DNA of 64,000 nucleotides from Veillonella seminalis (GTDB lineage Bacteria; Bacillota; Negativicutes; Veillonellales; Veillonellaceae): NCBI RefSeq assembly GCF_003992065.1, contig NZ_RQUZ01000005.1, positions 1 to 64,000 of the forward strand, read 5' to 3'. Shown piece by piece: positions 56,216 to 64,000 of this stretch (position 1 is its first letter; each line of letters starts with the position of its first letter). The notes under the pieces were generated by a model. It saw only the letters and a program-made list of their open reading frames with translations, ran no database searches and was not told where the DNA came from. The position numbers and the translations under genes were made by a program.

Positions 56216-56977
56216 ATGAATTGGAAAAAAGGGTTAACCCTAGTAATGGCAGTGGGCATTGCGGCTGGTGTTTTAGCGGGTTGCGGAAGTGACACAAGTT
56301 CTGACAAAAAAGTTTTGACGTTTGGTGCGGAAACGACCTATCCGCCGTTTGAATATGCTGAAGATCATACGTATAAAGGTTTTGATGTAGATTTAAGTAA
56401 TGCGTTAGCCAAAGAAATGGGCTATGAAGCAAAGTTCGTAAGCCTTCCGTTTGACGGTTTAATTCCTGCTTTACAAAGTAAACAGATTGATGCTATTACC
56501 TCCGGTCTTGTAGTGACCAAAGAGCGAGAAGCTAAAGTTAATTTTACGGAACCGTATTATCATGTGAAACTCGTTATGGTTGTCCGTCAAGACACCAATA
56601 ATGTAAACGGTGAATCGGATATTGCCGGAAAAACGGTTGGTGCTCAAATCGGTACTACCGGCGCCATGTTAGCTCAGAGCAAACAAGGTACTACGGTTAA
56701 AGAGTTTGACGCTATTTCTACAATGTTACAAGATTTAGAAGGTGGTAATATTCAAATTGCTATGCTTGATGAACCGGTAGCAAAATATTATATCCAGAAA
56801 CTGAATATGAAAGATTTAAAAATTGTACCGGTTGGCTTGCAAGATCATACTGTTGCTATTGCTGTGCGTAATGATGATAAAGAGTTGCTCGATAAGATGA
56901 ATGCTGCTTTTGAAAAATTAAAAGCTAACGGCGAATATGATAAATTGCAGCAAAAATGGTTCGGTGATATTCAGTAA
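56216..56977 (+). CDS. Amino-acid ABC transporter binding lipoprotein (SBP family 3, second)
   Basis: 253 residues. Signal with lipobox VLAGC (Cys near 22), then LTFGAETTYPPFEYAED, GFDVDLSNALAKEM, FDGLIPALQSKQIDAITSGL and YDKLQQKWFG. It is a diverged paralog of the protein at 55080 and probably binds a different amino acid. GAGGAGGAA precedes ATG 56216; in-frame codons upstream (56189) are less likely starts. An aminotransferase gene follows after 35 nt. Confidence 0.9.
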   Translation: MNWKKGLTLVMAVGIAAGVLAGCGSDTSSDKKVLTFGAETTYPPFEYAEDHTYKGFDVDLSNALAKEMGYEAKFVSLPFDGLIPALQSKQIDAITSGLVVTKEREAKVNFTEPYYHVKLVMVVRQDTNNVNGESDIAGKTVGAQIGTTGAMLAQSKQGTTVKEFDAISTMLQDLEGGNIQIAMLDEPVAKYYIQKLNMKDLKIVPVGLQDHTVAIAVRNDDKELLDKMNAAFEKLKANGEYDKLQQKWFGDIQ

Positions 56978-57012
56978 TATAATATGACATTATATATAGA
57001 CAGGTGATAAAA

Positions 57013-58203
57013 ATGGATTTTTCAACATTATATGCGAAACGGGCGTTACAATTAGAGCGTTCTGCCATTGCCGCGTTAAAAGATGAGGCTAAAGCAGTAC
57101 CGGGCATTTTATCACTCGGTGAAGGAGTACCGGCACCGGAATTATTTCCTGTTGATGAATTGAGTCATGTGGCGGCACAAGTATTTAAAGCTGAAGGCCG
57201 TGATGTATTGCAATACGGCGATAGTTTAGGCGGTTTTGGTTTGCGTCAACATCTGAGTCAAATCATGACTAAATACGGCATTCAAATTTCGCCGGATGCT
57301 ATTCAAGTTACCAGCGGCTCTATGCAGTCGCTGGATATGGCGGCTCGTTTGTTTTTGGAAACGGGTGATACTGTTTTGGTGGAAGATCCTACCTTTATTG
57401 ATGCCAAAAACTGCTTAACTATGACAGGCGCCACTCTAAAAGGCATTCCTTGTGATGACGAAGGCATGGATCTGGATTTATTGGCGAAAGCACTTCAAGA
57501 AGACTCATCAATTAAAGCAGTTTACGTAATTCCCGATTATCAGAATCCGACGGGGCTTTGTTGGTCAGATCAACGACGCCGACAGTTTATGGAATTAGTC
57601 TCTCAATATAATGTAATTATATTAGAGGATAATCCATATGGTGAAATTACGTATACCGGTGAATATCATAAAGCATTGGCCTCTTATGATACGAAGGGGC
57701 AAGTTCTTTTCATGGGGAGCCTTTCCAAAACGTTAAGCCCGGGCCTTCGTATCGGCTGGGTAGCAACTCAGCAAACCATTATTACGCAATTGTCACTCGT
57801 TAAGGAGTGCGCCGATATTCACAGTTCTTTACCGGATCATGCAATAGCAGCCGGTTTTATGAATATATATTCTTACGATGACCATGTGTCGTCAATGAAT
57901 AAGGTTTATAAAGAACGTCGTGATACTTTGGTAAAGGGATTGCAAAATAAATTGCCGGATTTTACATTTACTGTACCGGAAGGGGGCTTTTTCTTATGGC
58001 TTGCTTTGCCGGCCGGTTTGAATGAGTATGAATTTTTCCAATATGCTATTAAAGCAGGTGTTTTAGCGATTCCGGGAACACCGTTTTTTGTAAAACCGCA
58101 GAAACAAGGTTTCGTGCGACTCAACTTTACGGGGCTTAAGCCGGACGAATTAACGGAGGCCGTTTCACGATTGGCCGATGCTTACCAAAATATGATTAAA
58201 TAA
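57013..58203 (+). CDS. PLP-dependent aminotransferase, class I/II (third paralog)
   Basis: About 396 residues. YVIPDYQNPTGLCW, LEDNPYGEITYTG and GSLSKTLSPGLRIGW (Schiff-base Lys near 237) are the PLP motifs. It belongs to the same group as the genes at 1414 and 45558. AGGTGA lies 5 nt before ATG 57013 (a GTG at 57004 overlaps the site). It lies between an amino-acid binding protein and its permease, so it probably processes the amino acid imported by this system. The substrate is not known. Confidence 0.87.
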   Translation: MDFSTLYAKRALQLERSAIAALKDEAKAVPGILSLGEGVPAPELFPVDELSHVAAQVFKAEGRDVLQYGDSLGGFGLRQHLSQIMTKYGIQISPDAIQVTSGSMQSLDMAARLFLETGDTVLVEDPTFIDAKNCLTMTGATLKGIPCDDEGMDLDLLAKALQEDSSIKAVYVIPDYQNPTGLCWSDQRRRQFMELVSQYNVIILEDNPYGEITYTGEYHKALASYDTKGQVLFMGSLSKTLSPGLRIGWVATQQTIITQLSLVKECADIHSSLPDHAIAAGFMNIYSYDDHVSSMNKVYKERRDTLVKGLQNKLPDFTFTVPEGGFFLWLALPAGLNEYEFFQYAIKAGVLAIPGTPFFVKPQKQGFVRLNFTGLKPDELTEAVSRLADAYQNMIK

Positions 58204-58206
58204 CTA

Positions 58207-58235
58207 TTGACATTGTATAAAAATACATCTATAAT
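58207..58235 (+). promoter_or_regulatory. Promoter of permease-ATPase unit
   Basis: TTGACA, a 17-bp spacer, then TATAAT: a near-consensus promoter about 100 bp before the permease gene. Confidence 0.85.
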
Positions 58236-58335
58236 AGCGTAAGCATATAAAACAGTATAAATATTACTCGGTAATATATGGTGCTTTAGAGTATACAGTG
58301 ATTGGTAAGTATTAGTAATAAGGAAAGGGTTAGTT

Positions 58336-58992
58336 ATGAGTTTCGATTGGAGTTTAATTTGGGATAATATACCGATTCTCTTACAAGGGGCGGTCATTAC
58401 GATTCAAATTACGGTAATGGCAGTAGGTTGCGGTTTCTTCATTGGTATGATTGCCGCGTTGGCCAATTTGTCACGTTTTAGAATTGTTCGCTTATTGGTT
58501 AAATGTTATGTAGAATTATTCCGCGGTACACCGCTGTTGGTTCAGATTTTTATGATTTATTTTGCATTGCCAATGGTTATCGGTCAGTCCATCAATCCGT
58601 ATGTAGCAGCTGTTACGGCTTGTAGTATTAACTCCGGTGCTTATGTTTCCGAAATCTTCCGTGCCGGGATTCAATCGATTGATAAAGGGCAGATGGAAGC
58701 GGGCCGTTCCTTAGGCCTCACTTGGGGGCAAACGATGCGTTATATCGTAATGCCGCAAGCATTTAAAGCGATTATTCCGCCGCTCGGTAACGAATTCATT
58801 GCCATGATGAAAGATACTTCCTTGGTATCGGTTATCGGTTTTGAAGAATTGACTCGTCGCGGTCAGTTGATTATTGCCAGAACTTACGGCTCCTTTGAAA
58901 TTTGGACAGCCGTTGCGATTATTTATTTAATTATGACATTAAGTATTTCGCAATTAGTTGCATTCCTTGAAAGGAGATATAATATCAAATGA
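58336..58992 (+). CDS. Amino-acid ABC transporter permease (HisMQ/GlnP type)
   Basis: 218 residues with about five membrane segments. [18 protein letters not shown] and the EAA loop [21 protein letters not shown] are the signature of polar amino-acid permeases; it is likely a homodimer. It has GGAAAGGG before the ATG. The ATPase start overlaps its stop (ATGA). Confidence 0.93.
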   Translation: MSFDWSLIWDNIPILLQGAVITIQITVMAVGCGFFIGMIAALANLSRFRIVRLLVKCYVELFRGTPLLVQIFMIYFALPMVIGQSINPYVAAVTACSINSGAYVSEIFRAGIQSIDKGQMEAGRSLGLTWGQTMRYIVMPQAFKAIIPPLGNEFIAMMKDTSLVSVIGFEELTRRGQLIIARTYGSFEIWTAVAIIYLIMTLSISQLVAFLERRYNIK

Positions 58993-59708
58993 TTAAGATG
59001 ATTGATGTTTATAAAAGTTTTGGGAAAAACGATGTCCTTAAAGGGATTAATCTTCATGTGGAACGTGGAGAAGTGGTTGTTATTATCGGACCGTCCGGTT
59101 CCGGTAAAAGTACCGTTTTGCGTTGCATGAATTATTTGGAAGAACCGACCTCCGGTGATGTTATCGTAGACGGTATGAATTTAAATGTAAAAGAGAACAT
59201 TAATAATGTGCGTGCCGAAGTAGGCATGGTGTTCCAACGTTTTAATTTATTTCCGCATATGACGGTGCTTGATAATATTACCTTGGCACCGCAGAAAATT
59301 CGTAAAATTTCTAAGGCCGAAGCGGAAGAAATTGCCCTTGAGTTATTGGCCAAAGTCGGTTTGCGAGATAAAGCCGATTCATATCCGCAACAATTATCCG
59401 GCGGTCAACAGCAACGTGTAGCTATTGCTCGTGCTTTGGCGATGAAACCTAAAGTGATGCTCTTTGACGAACCAACCTCGGCACTTGATCCGGAAATGGT
59501 AAGCGAAGTACTTGATGTTATGAAAAGTCTTGCTAAAGAGGGCATGACCATGGTTGTGGTAACTCATGAAATGGGTTTTGCCAAAGAAGTGGGGACTCGC
59601 GTGTTATTTGTAGATGAAGGCAAGATTCTTGAAGCAGGTACGCCGGCAGAAGTGTTTGAGCATCCGAAAAATGAACGAACTCAGTTATTCTTGTCGAAAA
59701 TTTTATAA
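58989..59708 (+). CDS. Amino-acid ABC transporter ATP-binding protein (GlnQ type)
   Basis: 239 residues. Walker [10 protein letters not shown] (about 33), Q-loop [12 protein letters not shown], signature [15 protein letters not shown], Walker [15 protein letters not shown] and switch [11 protein letters not shown]. It drives the permease upstream, probably with both binding proteins of this locus. GAAAGGAGA lies upstream inside the permease end. Confidence 0.95.
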   Translation: MIKMIDVYKSFGKNDVLKGINLHVERGEVVVIIGPSGSGKSTVLRCMNYLEEPTSGDVIVDGMNLNVKENINNVRAEVGMVFQRFNLFPHMTVLDNITLAPQKIRKISKAEAEEIALELLAKVGLRDKADSYPQQLSGGQQQRVAIARALAMKPKVMLFDEPTSALDPEMVSEVLDVMKSLAKEGMTMVVVTHEMGFAKEVGTRVLFVDEGKILEAGTPAEVFEHPKNERTQLFLSKIL

Positions 59709-59716
59709 CTATATTA

Positions 59717-59744
59717 TAACGCCCTTAATTAAGGGCGTTATTTA
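59717..59744 (+). terminator. Terminator after glnQ-like gene
   Basis: ATAACGCCCTT pairs with AAGGGCGTTAT around AATT; the T-run is short. Confidence 0.75.
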
Positions 59745-60086
59745 ATGAGTTCTGCGATGAATAAATTTTAATAATTTATGACTAAATAGCAGTGAGTTTT
59801 AAAATTTATCAAATCAGAAATATAATCTATGAGTATTTGATTTTTAAAATTTAAAATCGTGATAAATCTAGTCTGTATGGGTATTTCTCACTCATTATTA
59901 GTTAAAAATCTTTACTAAATAATTAACAAGATGTTTACTTTTGCATAATGGAGCCATAAATAATTGTATGTATACTTATAATGCATATACAGCATAATAA
60001 ACTTGTTTTTTAATACTCTCTGTGCTAACCTTATTGAAGGGTATCATAAGTACTCTAATGCAGGGATTTTTTAGGAGGAATTTTTT
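59745..60086. other. AT-rich gap, csp leader
   Basis: No gene seen on either strand. A TATAAT at 59977 has no good -35 box. If it is used, the csp mRNA has a leader of about 100 nt, as is common for cold-shock genes. Confidence 0.4.
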
Positions 60087-60284
60087 ATGCTCGGTAAAGT
60101 TAAGTGGTTCAGTGCAGAAAAAGGTTATGGATTTATTGAAAGAGAAGACGGTGGCGATGTATTCGTACATTTCTCCGCGATTCAGGAAGATGGTTTCAAA
60201 TCCTTGAACGAAGGTCAAGAAGTAAACTTTGAAATCGTTGACGGACCTCGCGGCCCACAGGCTACGAATGTCACTAAAGCATAA
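60087..60284 (+). CDS. Cold-shock protein
   Basis: 65 residues, the normal length of CspA-type proteins. [15 protein letters not shown] (RNP1 region) and DVFVHFSAI (RNP2) are present. A single-strand RNA/DNA chaperone. TAGGAGGA precedes the ATG. Monocistronic, with a UUCG-loop terminator. Confidence 0.95.
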   Translation: MLGKVKWFSAEKGYGFIEREDGGDVFVHFSAIQEDGFKSLNEGQEVNFEIVDGPRGPQATNVTKA

Positions 60285-60297
60285 ATAACTACACTGA

Positions 60298-60323
60298 GAG
60301 ATCGGCTTCGGCCGGTCTTTTTT
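60298..60323 (+). terminator. Terminator after csp
   Basis: GATCGGC-TTCG-GCCGGTC stem with a UUCG loop, followed by Ts. Confidence 0.9.
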
Positions 60324-60566
60324 ATTTGCCTGCATTATGACAGATATTTTACGAGAATGTTTTGATCTGTACCTTTATTCGATTTGCCTGATATTGAAAA
60401 GATAGAGAAATGCAGTATTTATCGATGCTATCGAAGTTTGTAAAAATTTAATAAAAAATTTAAAAATTTTTCAAAAAATAAAGAGGACTTTTGTACACCT
60501 ACGGAGAATTATATAAACATAGAAACAAGTTCGAAGTTTAGAACTTGGGAAGAAAGGGTGTTTCAT

Positions 60567-61097
60567 ATGAAAGTAACAGTAAGAGGTAAGAATTTAGAAG
60601 TAACTGCGGCTCTTCGTGAGTATTTGGAAAAACGTGTAGATAAGCTTGCTCGTTATTTCGATGCACCATTTGATGTACAAGCTGTGCTCTCAGTAGAAAA
60701 AGAAAATCGTGTAGTTGAATTAACTTGTTTCGTTGAAGGTATTGTACTTCGCGGTGTAGCATCGAATACAGATATGTATGCATCTATCGATTTAGTAGTC
60801 GATAAGATTGTTCGTCAGATTCATAAATATAAAACTCGTTTGGCACGTCGATTCAAGAAAGAAGCAGGCTTCAAACCGGATGCTTATGTACCGGAAGTAC
60901 CTGTTCAAGAAGAAGAAATCAGCGTTGTTCGCCGCAAACATTTTGCTATTCGACCTATGAGTGTGGAAGAAGCTATTATGCAAATGAATTTGGTTGGTCA
61001 TGACTTCTTTATGTTCTACAATGCAGAAACTGAAGTTATGAATGTAGTATATCGCCGTAAAAACGGTTCCTATGGTTTAATTGAGCCGGAGGTTTAA
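60567..61097 (+). CDS. hpf: Ribosome hibernation promoting factor, long form
   Basis: About 176 residues. The N-terminal RaiA/YfiA domain (about 1-100; KVTVRGKNLEVTAALREYLE) is joined by an acidic linker to the C-terminal dimerisation domain (about 120-176; KHFAIRPMSVEEAIMQMNLV, HDFFMFYNAE). Long HPF dimerises 70S ribosomes to 100S particles in stationary phase. AAAGGGTG lies 7 nt before ATG 60567; a GTG at 60558 is inside that site. Single gene with a terminator after it. Confidence 0.95.
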   Translation: MKVTVRGKNLEVTAALREYLEKRVDKLARYFDAPFDVQAVLSVEKENRVVELTCFVEGIVLRGVASNTDMYASIDLVVDKIVRQIHKYKTRLARRFKKEAGFKPDAYVPEVPVQEEEISVVRRKHFAIRPMSVEEAIMQMNLVGHDFFMFYNAETEVMNVVYRRKNGSYGLIEPEV

Positions 61098-61152
61098 TGG
61101 TCACTCCTTAGGGAGAACACCATAGGACGTTTAGATAACTGAATATATAATG

Positions 61153-61194
61153 AGCTGTAGCAGATTGTGAGTTCATGATCTGCTACAGCTTTTT
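61153..61194 (+). terminator. Terminator after hpf
   Basis: A 13-bp perfect stem (61153-61165 with 61178-61190) and a T5 run. Confidence 0.92.
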
Positions 61195-61326
61195 GTTTAT
61201 CTGGAGATTTTGTTTAAGACTGAATGTCAGAAGGTTCTGATTTATAGGATTCGGTATAGAGCTATCTTTATTATGATTTTTACTAATCGTCAGTTATTTT
61301 TATATGAGTTTTTAATAAAATTGGAC

Positions 61327-61355
61327 TTGACAACAGTTCACTTAATACCTATTAT
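61327..61355 (+). promoter_or_regulatory. Promoter of the metNIQ leader
   Basis: TTGACA, a 17-bp spacer, then TATTAT. It gives a leader of about 300 nt before metN. Confidence 0.75.
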
Positions 61356-61361
61356 AACAGT

Positions 61362-61650
61362 ATTCTTTAGATTATGAGTTAAATGCATATATAAACACGA
61401 TGATCAAAACAAGTACGTTCAATGAACCGAACAGAGAGATAAACCTTGGTTGAGAGTTGATTACGGTGTAGTTGGCACGAAATGCCTTTGTGAGTGGGAA
61501 TGCTGAAATAATTGTAGGTGTTCACGTTGAACCGTCGTTATGGTATTTGAGTGCAATCGATAATGCATTTTATAATTATACGGTTGTAAACAGAGTGTAA
61601 CCGCGGGCCACCGCCTCTGTCATGGAGGCGGTAGGCCTTTTTTTATACAA
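61362..61650 (+). promoter_or_regulatory. T-box-like leader, probably tRNA-Met responsive
   Basis: The layout is that of a T-box: an AGAGAGA run near 61432, a stem with apical hairpin GGCA-CGAAA-TGCC, a candidate specifier ATG at 61540-61542, a stem III (CAATCG 61554-61559 with CGGTTG 61581-61586), an antiterminator ACAGAG ... CTCTGT (61590-61595 with 61615-61620) and a competing terminator. The T-box core reads AGAGTGTAACCGCG, against the consensus AGGGTGGNACCGCG. The TGGN bulge that pairs with the tRNA end is thus TGTA. A Met specifier agrees with the methionine importer downstream. Confidence 0.55.
61604..61648 (+). terminator. Leader terminator before metN
   Basis: GGCC-A-CCGCCTC pairs with GAGGCGG-TA-GGCC, followed by a T7 run. 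Mutually exclusive with the ACAGAG/CTCTGT antiterminator. Confidence 0.85.
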
Positions 61651-61663
61651 TAGGGGGGATTTT

Positions 61664-62686
61664 ATGATTGAACTCAGACATATTGATAAAGAGTTTGTGA
61701 TAAAAAAGCAACATGTCCGAGCCTTACAAGATGTATCATTAACAGTTCAAGACGGTGATATCTTCGGGATTGTCGGCTTTAGCGGAGCCGGGAAGTCAAC
61801 ATTATTGCGTATGGTAAATGCATTGGAAGAACCGACCGCCGGTGAAGTTCTCATTGACGGTGTTAACATTAATGAATTGTCGCATAATGAGTTACGCAAA
61901 GTTCGTAAAGGCATCGGTATGATTTTCTAGTCCTTTAATTTGTTGAACTCTAAGACAGTGTATGACAATATTGCCATTCCGTTACGTTTGAATAAAGTGT
62001 CGGAAGATGAGATCGAAAAACGCGTTAAAGAGTTATTGGAGTTTGTAAACTTACCGGACCGAGCCAATGCGTATCCGACACAATTATCGGGCGGTCAGAA
62101 GCAACGTGTCGGGATTGCCCGTGCGCTGGCTACCAATCCGTCAATCTTACTTTGCGATGAAGCAACCAGTGCGTTGGATCCGGAAACAATGGAAGCCATC
62201 TTGAAGTTGTTAAAACGAATCAACAAAGAATTTAACATTACCATTTTATTGGTAACGCACGAAATAAACGTAATTCAGAAAATTTGTAATCGGGTAGCCG
62301 TCATGGAACATGGTTGTGTTGTTGAAACGGGCACGGTGCTCGATGTATTCAGTCATCAGACCCAAAGTATGACCAAACGTTTTGTGCAGACGGTTATTCC
62401 GGAACGTATTCCGGATAATATCGTAGCTCAGCTAAAAGCCGAAACAAGACCATATGAGTTGGTGAAGTTACGCTTTTTAGGTGACATGGTGACTAAAAAT
62501 GTTATTTACGAAGTGAATCATAAATTTAATGTTGAAACCAATATCGTTTTTGCATCGGTTAATCAGTTACAGGATTCTGCATTGGGGATTTTTATTTTAC
62601 AGATAACCGGGGCTCCCGAAGAAATTGGGGCAACTAAAAAATATATGTGTGACGCAGGACTTGAATGTGAGGTGATTACATTATGA
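61664..62686 (+). pseudogene. metN: Methionine ABC transporter ATPase, interrupted by amber codon
   Basis: A 340-codon frame that would encode the full MetN: Walker A GFSGAGKST (about 40), signature LSGGQKQRVGIARAL, Walker B LLCDEATSALDPET, VTHEINVIQ and a C-terminal NIL domain (about 260-340). Codon 89 (61928-61930) is TAG, in GMIF-stop-SFNLLNSKTV, where homologs have the Q-loop Gln (CAG). One C-to-T change explains it. The 88-residue product lacks the ATPase signature. GGGGGGA lies before ATG 61664. It is first in metN-metI-metQ. Confidence 0.9.
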
Positions 62687-63345
62687 TGCCTGATTTGGGA
62701 GTACCTAATGAACAGATTATCTTGGCGGCTCAAGAAACCTTGTATATGGTATTTGTGTCGCTCATAATCGGATCCATTATCGGTCTTATCTTAGCCGTCA
62801 TCTTAGTTTTGATAAATAAGGACGGTATTCTAAGAAATAATTATGTGTTTGCTGTTGTTAATACGATAGTGAACGTTATTCGCAGTGTGCCTTTTATCAT
62901 TTTGATGGTATTTATCTTGCCGTTAACGAAATTGTTAATCGGCACCCGTATCGGTACGACGGCCGCGTTAGTTCCGCTCGTTATTTTTATTGCACCGTAT
63001 TTAACGCGTTTATTTGAAAATTCGTTACTCAATGTAGACAAGGGGATTATCGAAGCCGCACAAGCCATGGGTGCTTCAAACTTTGAGCTTGTTTGGTATT
63101 TTATTTTGCCGGAAGCAAAAGCATCCTTAATTTTATCGGTTACGACCGGGACAATCGGTCTTATCGGAGCTACGGCGATGGCCGGGGCTATCGGTGCCGG
63201 CGGGGTTGGTGATTTGGCGCTTACTTACGGGTATGAACGCTTAAATTTCCCACTCATGTTGTTTCCTGTAGTTGTGCTTGTTATTTTTGTTCAGATTATT
63301 CAAACTGTGGGTAATCATTTCGCATTTAAGATGCGTAATCGTTGA
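62683..63345 (+). CDS. metI: Methionine ABC transporter permease
   Basis: 220 residues with five membrane segments. NVIRSVPFIILMVFILPLT and the EAA loop EAAQAMGASNFELVWYFILPE are MetI hallmarks. It overlaps the metN end by 4 nt (ATGA); a second ATG at 62686 is also possible. It is intact despite the interrupted metN. Confidence 0.93.
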   Translation: MMPDLGVPNEQIILAAQETLYMVFVSLIIGSIIGLILAVILVLINKDGILRNNYVFAVVNTIVNVIRSVPFIILMVFILPLTKLLIGTRIGTTAALVPLVIFIAPYLTRLFENSLLNVDKGIIEAAQAMGASNFELVWYFILPEAKASLILSVTTGTIGLIGATAMAGAIGAGGVGDLALTYGYERLNFPLMLFPVVVLVIFVQIIQTVGNHFAFKMRNR

Positions 63346-63365
63346 GAAAAGAAAGCAGGGGTATT

Positions 63366-64000
63366 ATGAATTTAAAACGTTTTAAGAAAATTGGTGTGTT
63401 GTTGGCGGCCACTGTATTAGGCGCCGTATTATTAGCCGGTTGCGGTAATGATTCCTCATCGGCAGACAAAAAAGATTTGGTATTCAGTAAATCGCAGGGC
63501 CCTTATTCGGAGCTTTTTGAACAAGCTGTTAAACCAATTATGGAAAAGAAAGGGTATAAAATTACAGCTCGTGACATGTCCGACTTGTTTCAGGCCGACG
63601 TAGCCTTAAATGACGGGGAAGTTGACTTCAACGTTGAACAGCATACGGCGTACATGGACAACTTCAATAAAAAACAAAACGGTCATTTGGTAGCTTTGAC
63701 TCCGATTCCGACTGTACCGGCCGGTATTTATCCTGGCTCCAAAACTCAGTTGAGCCAAGTGGCCGACGGCGATAGCATTGCTGTTCCGAATGATGCTTCC
63801 AATACGGCTCGTGCGTATGCTTTGCTCCAAAAAGCAGGTCTTATCAAGCTTGATCCTAATAAAGATTTAGCTACGGTAACCAAAGCCGATATTATCGAAA
63901 ATCCGCATCATCTTAATTTTGTAGAAATGAAATCCTTAACGATTCCGTCCGTTCGTACCGACTTTGCGTACATTGTAATTACTGGCGCTATCGTATATAA
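63366..64000 (+). CDS. metQ: Methionine-binding lipoprotein MetQ (partial)
   Basis: The first 211 codons; the gene runs off the right edge. Signal with lipobox LLAGC (Cys near 27), then the NlpA/MetQ fold: GPYSELFEQAVKPIMEKKG, NFNVEQHTAYMDNF-type ligand region, TPIPTVPAGIYPG and VPNDASNTARAYALL. The ATG has AGCAGGGG upstream. It is the third gene of the methionine importer operon. Confidence 0.92.
   Translation, partial: MNLKRFKKIGVLLAATVLGAVLLAGCGNDSSSADKKDLVFSKSQGPYSELFEQAVKPIMEKKGYKITARDMSDLFQADVALNDGEVDFNVEQHTAYMDNFNKKQNGHLVALTPIPTVPAGIYPGSKTQLSQVADGDSIAVPNDASNTARAYALLQKAGLIKLDPNKDLATVTKADIIENPHHLNFVEMKSLTIPSVRTDFAYIVITGAIVY

Noticed and set aside
59976-60335. Minus-strand 119-codon frame over csp, and a second plus frame at 60022
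   Set aside because: Both are shadows of the cold-shock gene and its terminator, which explain the conservation.
61940-62686. Possible separate gene starting at TTG 61940 after the metN stop
   Set aside because: The frame, motifs and NIL domain continue MetN exactly; there is no good ribosome site and no Walker A. It is the rest of the interrupted gene.
1-64000. CRISPR arrays, tRNA or rRNA genes, prophage, restriction-modification or toxin-antitoxin loci
   Set aside because: No regular direct repeats, tRNA-like T-arms, rRNA stretches or matching proteins were seen in the window.

Overview
The window looks like a chromosomal segment of a diderm Firmicute of the class Negativicutes, most likely Veillonella or a close relative. 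The housekeeping gene order is that of Firmicutes (polA-mutM-coaE, rimP-nusA-ylxR-ylxQ-infB-rbfA-nrnA-truB-ribF, rpsO-pnp-dut). Yet the window also carries a full ADP-heptose and inner-core heptosyltransferase cluster, which implies lipopolysaccharide and an outer membrane. Ribosome binding sites are strong Gram-positive types (AGGAGG-like). The genus is an inference, not something read directly from the sequence.

Layout. 1-150: remnant of an IS30-type transposase. 0.5-12 kb: metabolic and transport genes (TVP38-like membrane protein, aminotransferase, Mrp ATPase, DASS anion transporter, M18 aminopeptidase, pyruvate carboxylase, VirK/YbjX-family protein). 12.2-20.3 kb: nrdR-dipeptidase, then gmhA-hldE-hldD-gmhB, two GT9 heptosyltransferases and an exonuclease. 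20.5-25.5 kb: second M18 aminopeptidase and a TrpXYZ-like ABC importer. 25.6-30.8 kb: rpsO, pnp, dut, nudF, deoB. 31-37 kb: rpsT (minus strand) opposite polA-mutM-coaE-lytic transglycosylase. 37-45 kb: the nusA-infB translation operon. 45.5-50.7 kb: aminotransferase, a chorismate mutase-shikimate kinase fusion, a RecD2-like helicase and comF. 50.8-54.4 kb, minus strand: a decayed pair of paralogous lipoprotein genes and an HD-GYP protein. 54.7-54.9 kb: an unannotated structured RNA with its own promoter and terminator. 55-59.7 kb: a polar amino-acid ABC importer with two binding proteins and an embedded aminotransferase. 60-61 kb: cold-shock protein and hibernation factor. 61.3-64 kb: a T-box-like leader and metNIQ, with metN interrupted by an amber codon.

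How the genes work together. The heptose cluster supplies ADP-L-glycero-D-manno-heptose and transfers it to lipid A-Kdo. Pyruvate carboxylase feeds oxaloacetate, and the DASS carrier moves dicarboxylates or tricarboxylates, as expected in an organic-acid-using anaerobe. Three related PLP aminotransferases, two M18 aminopeptidases, a dipeptidase and three amino-acid importers point to heavy use of peptides and amino acids.

Most interesting items: the roughly 200-nt orphan RNA at 54701-54935 (possibly a raiA-motif RNA), the lipoprotein locus with an A6/A7 homopolymer frameshift and stops at matching places in both paralogs, the metN nonsense codon at the Q-loop glutamine beneath a T-box whose tRNA-pairing bulge is off-consensus, the chorismate mutase-shikimate kinase fusion, and a 229-bp nested inverted repeat between convergent genes.
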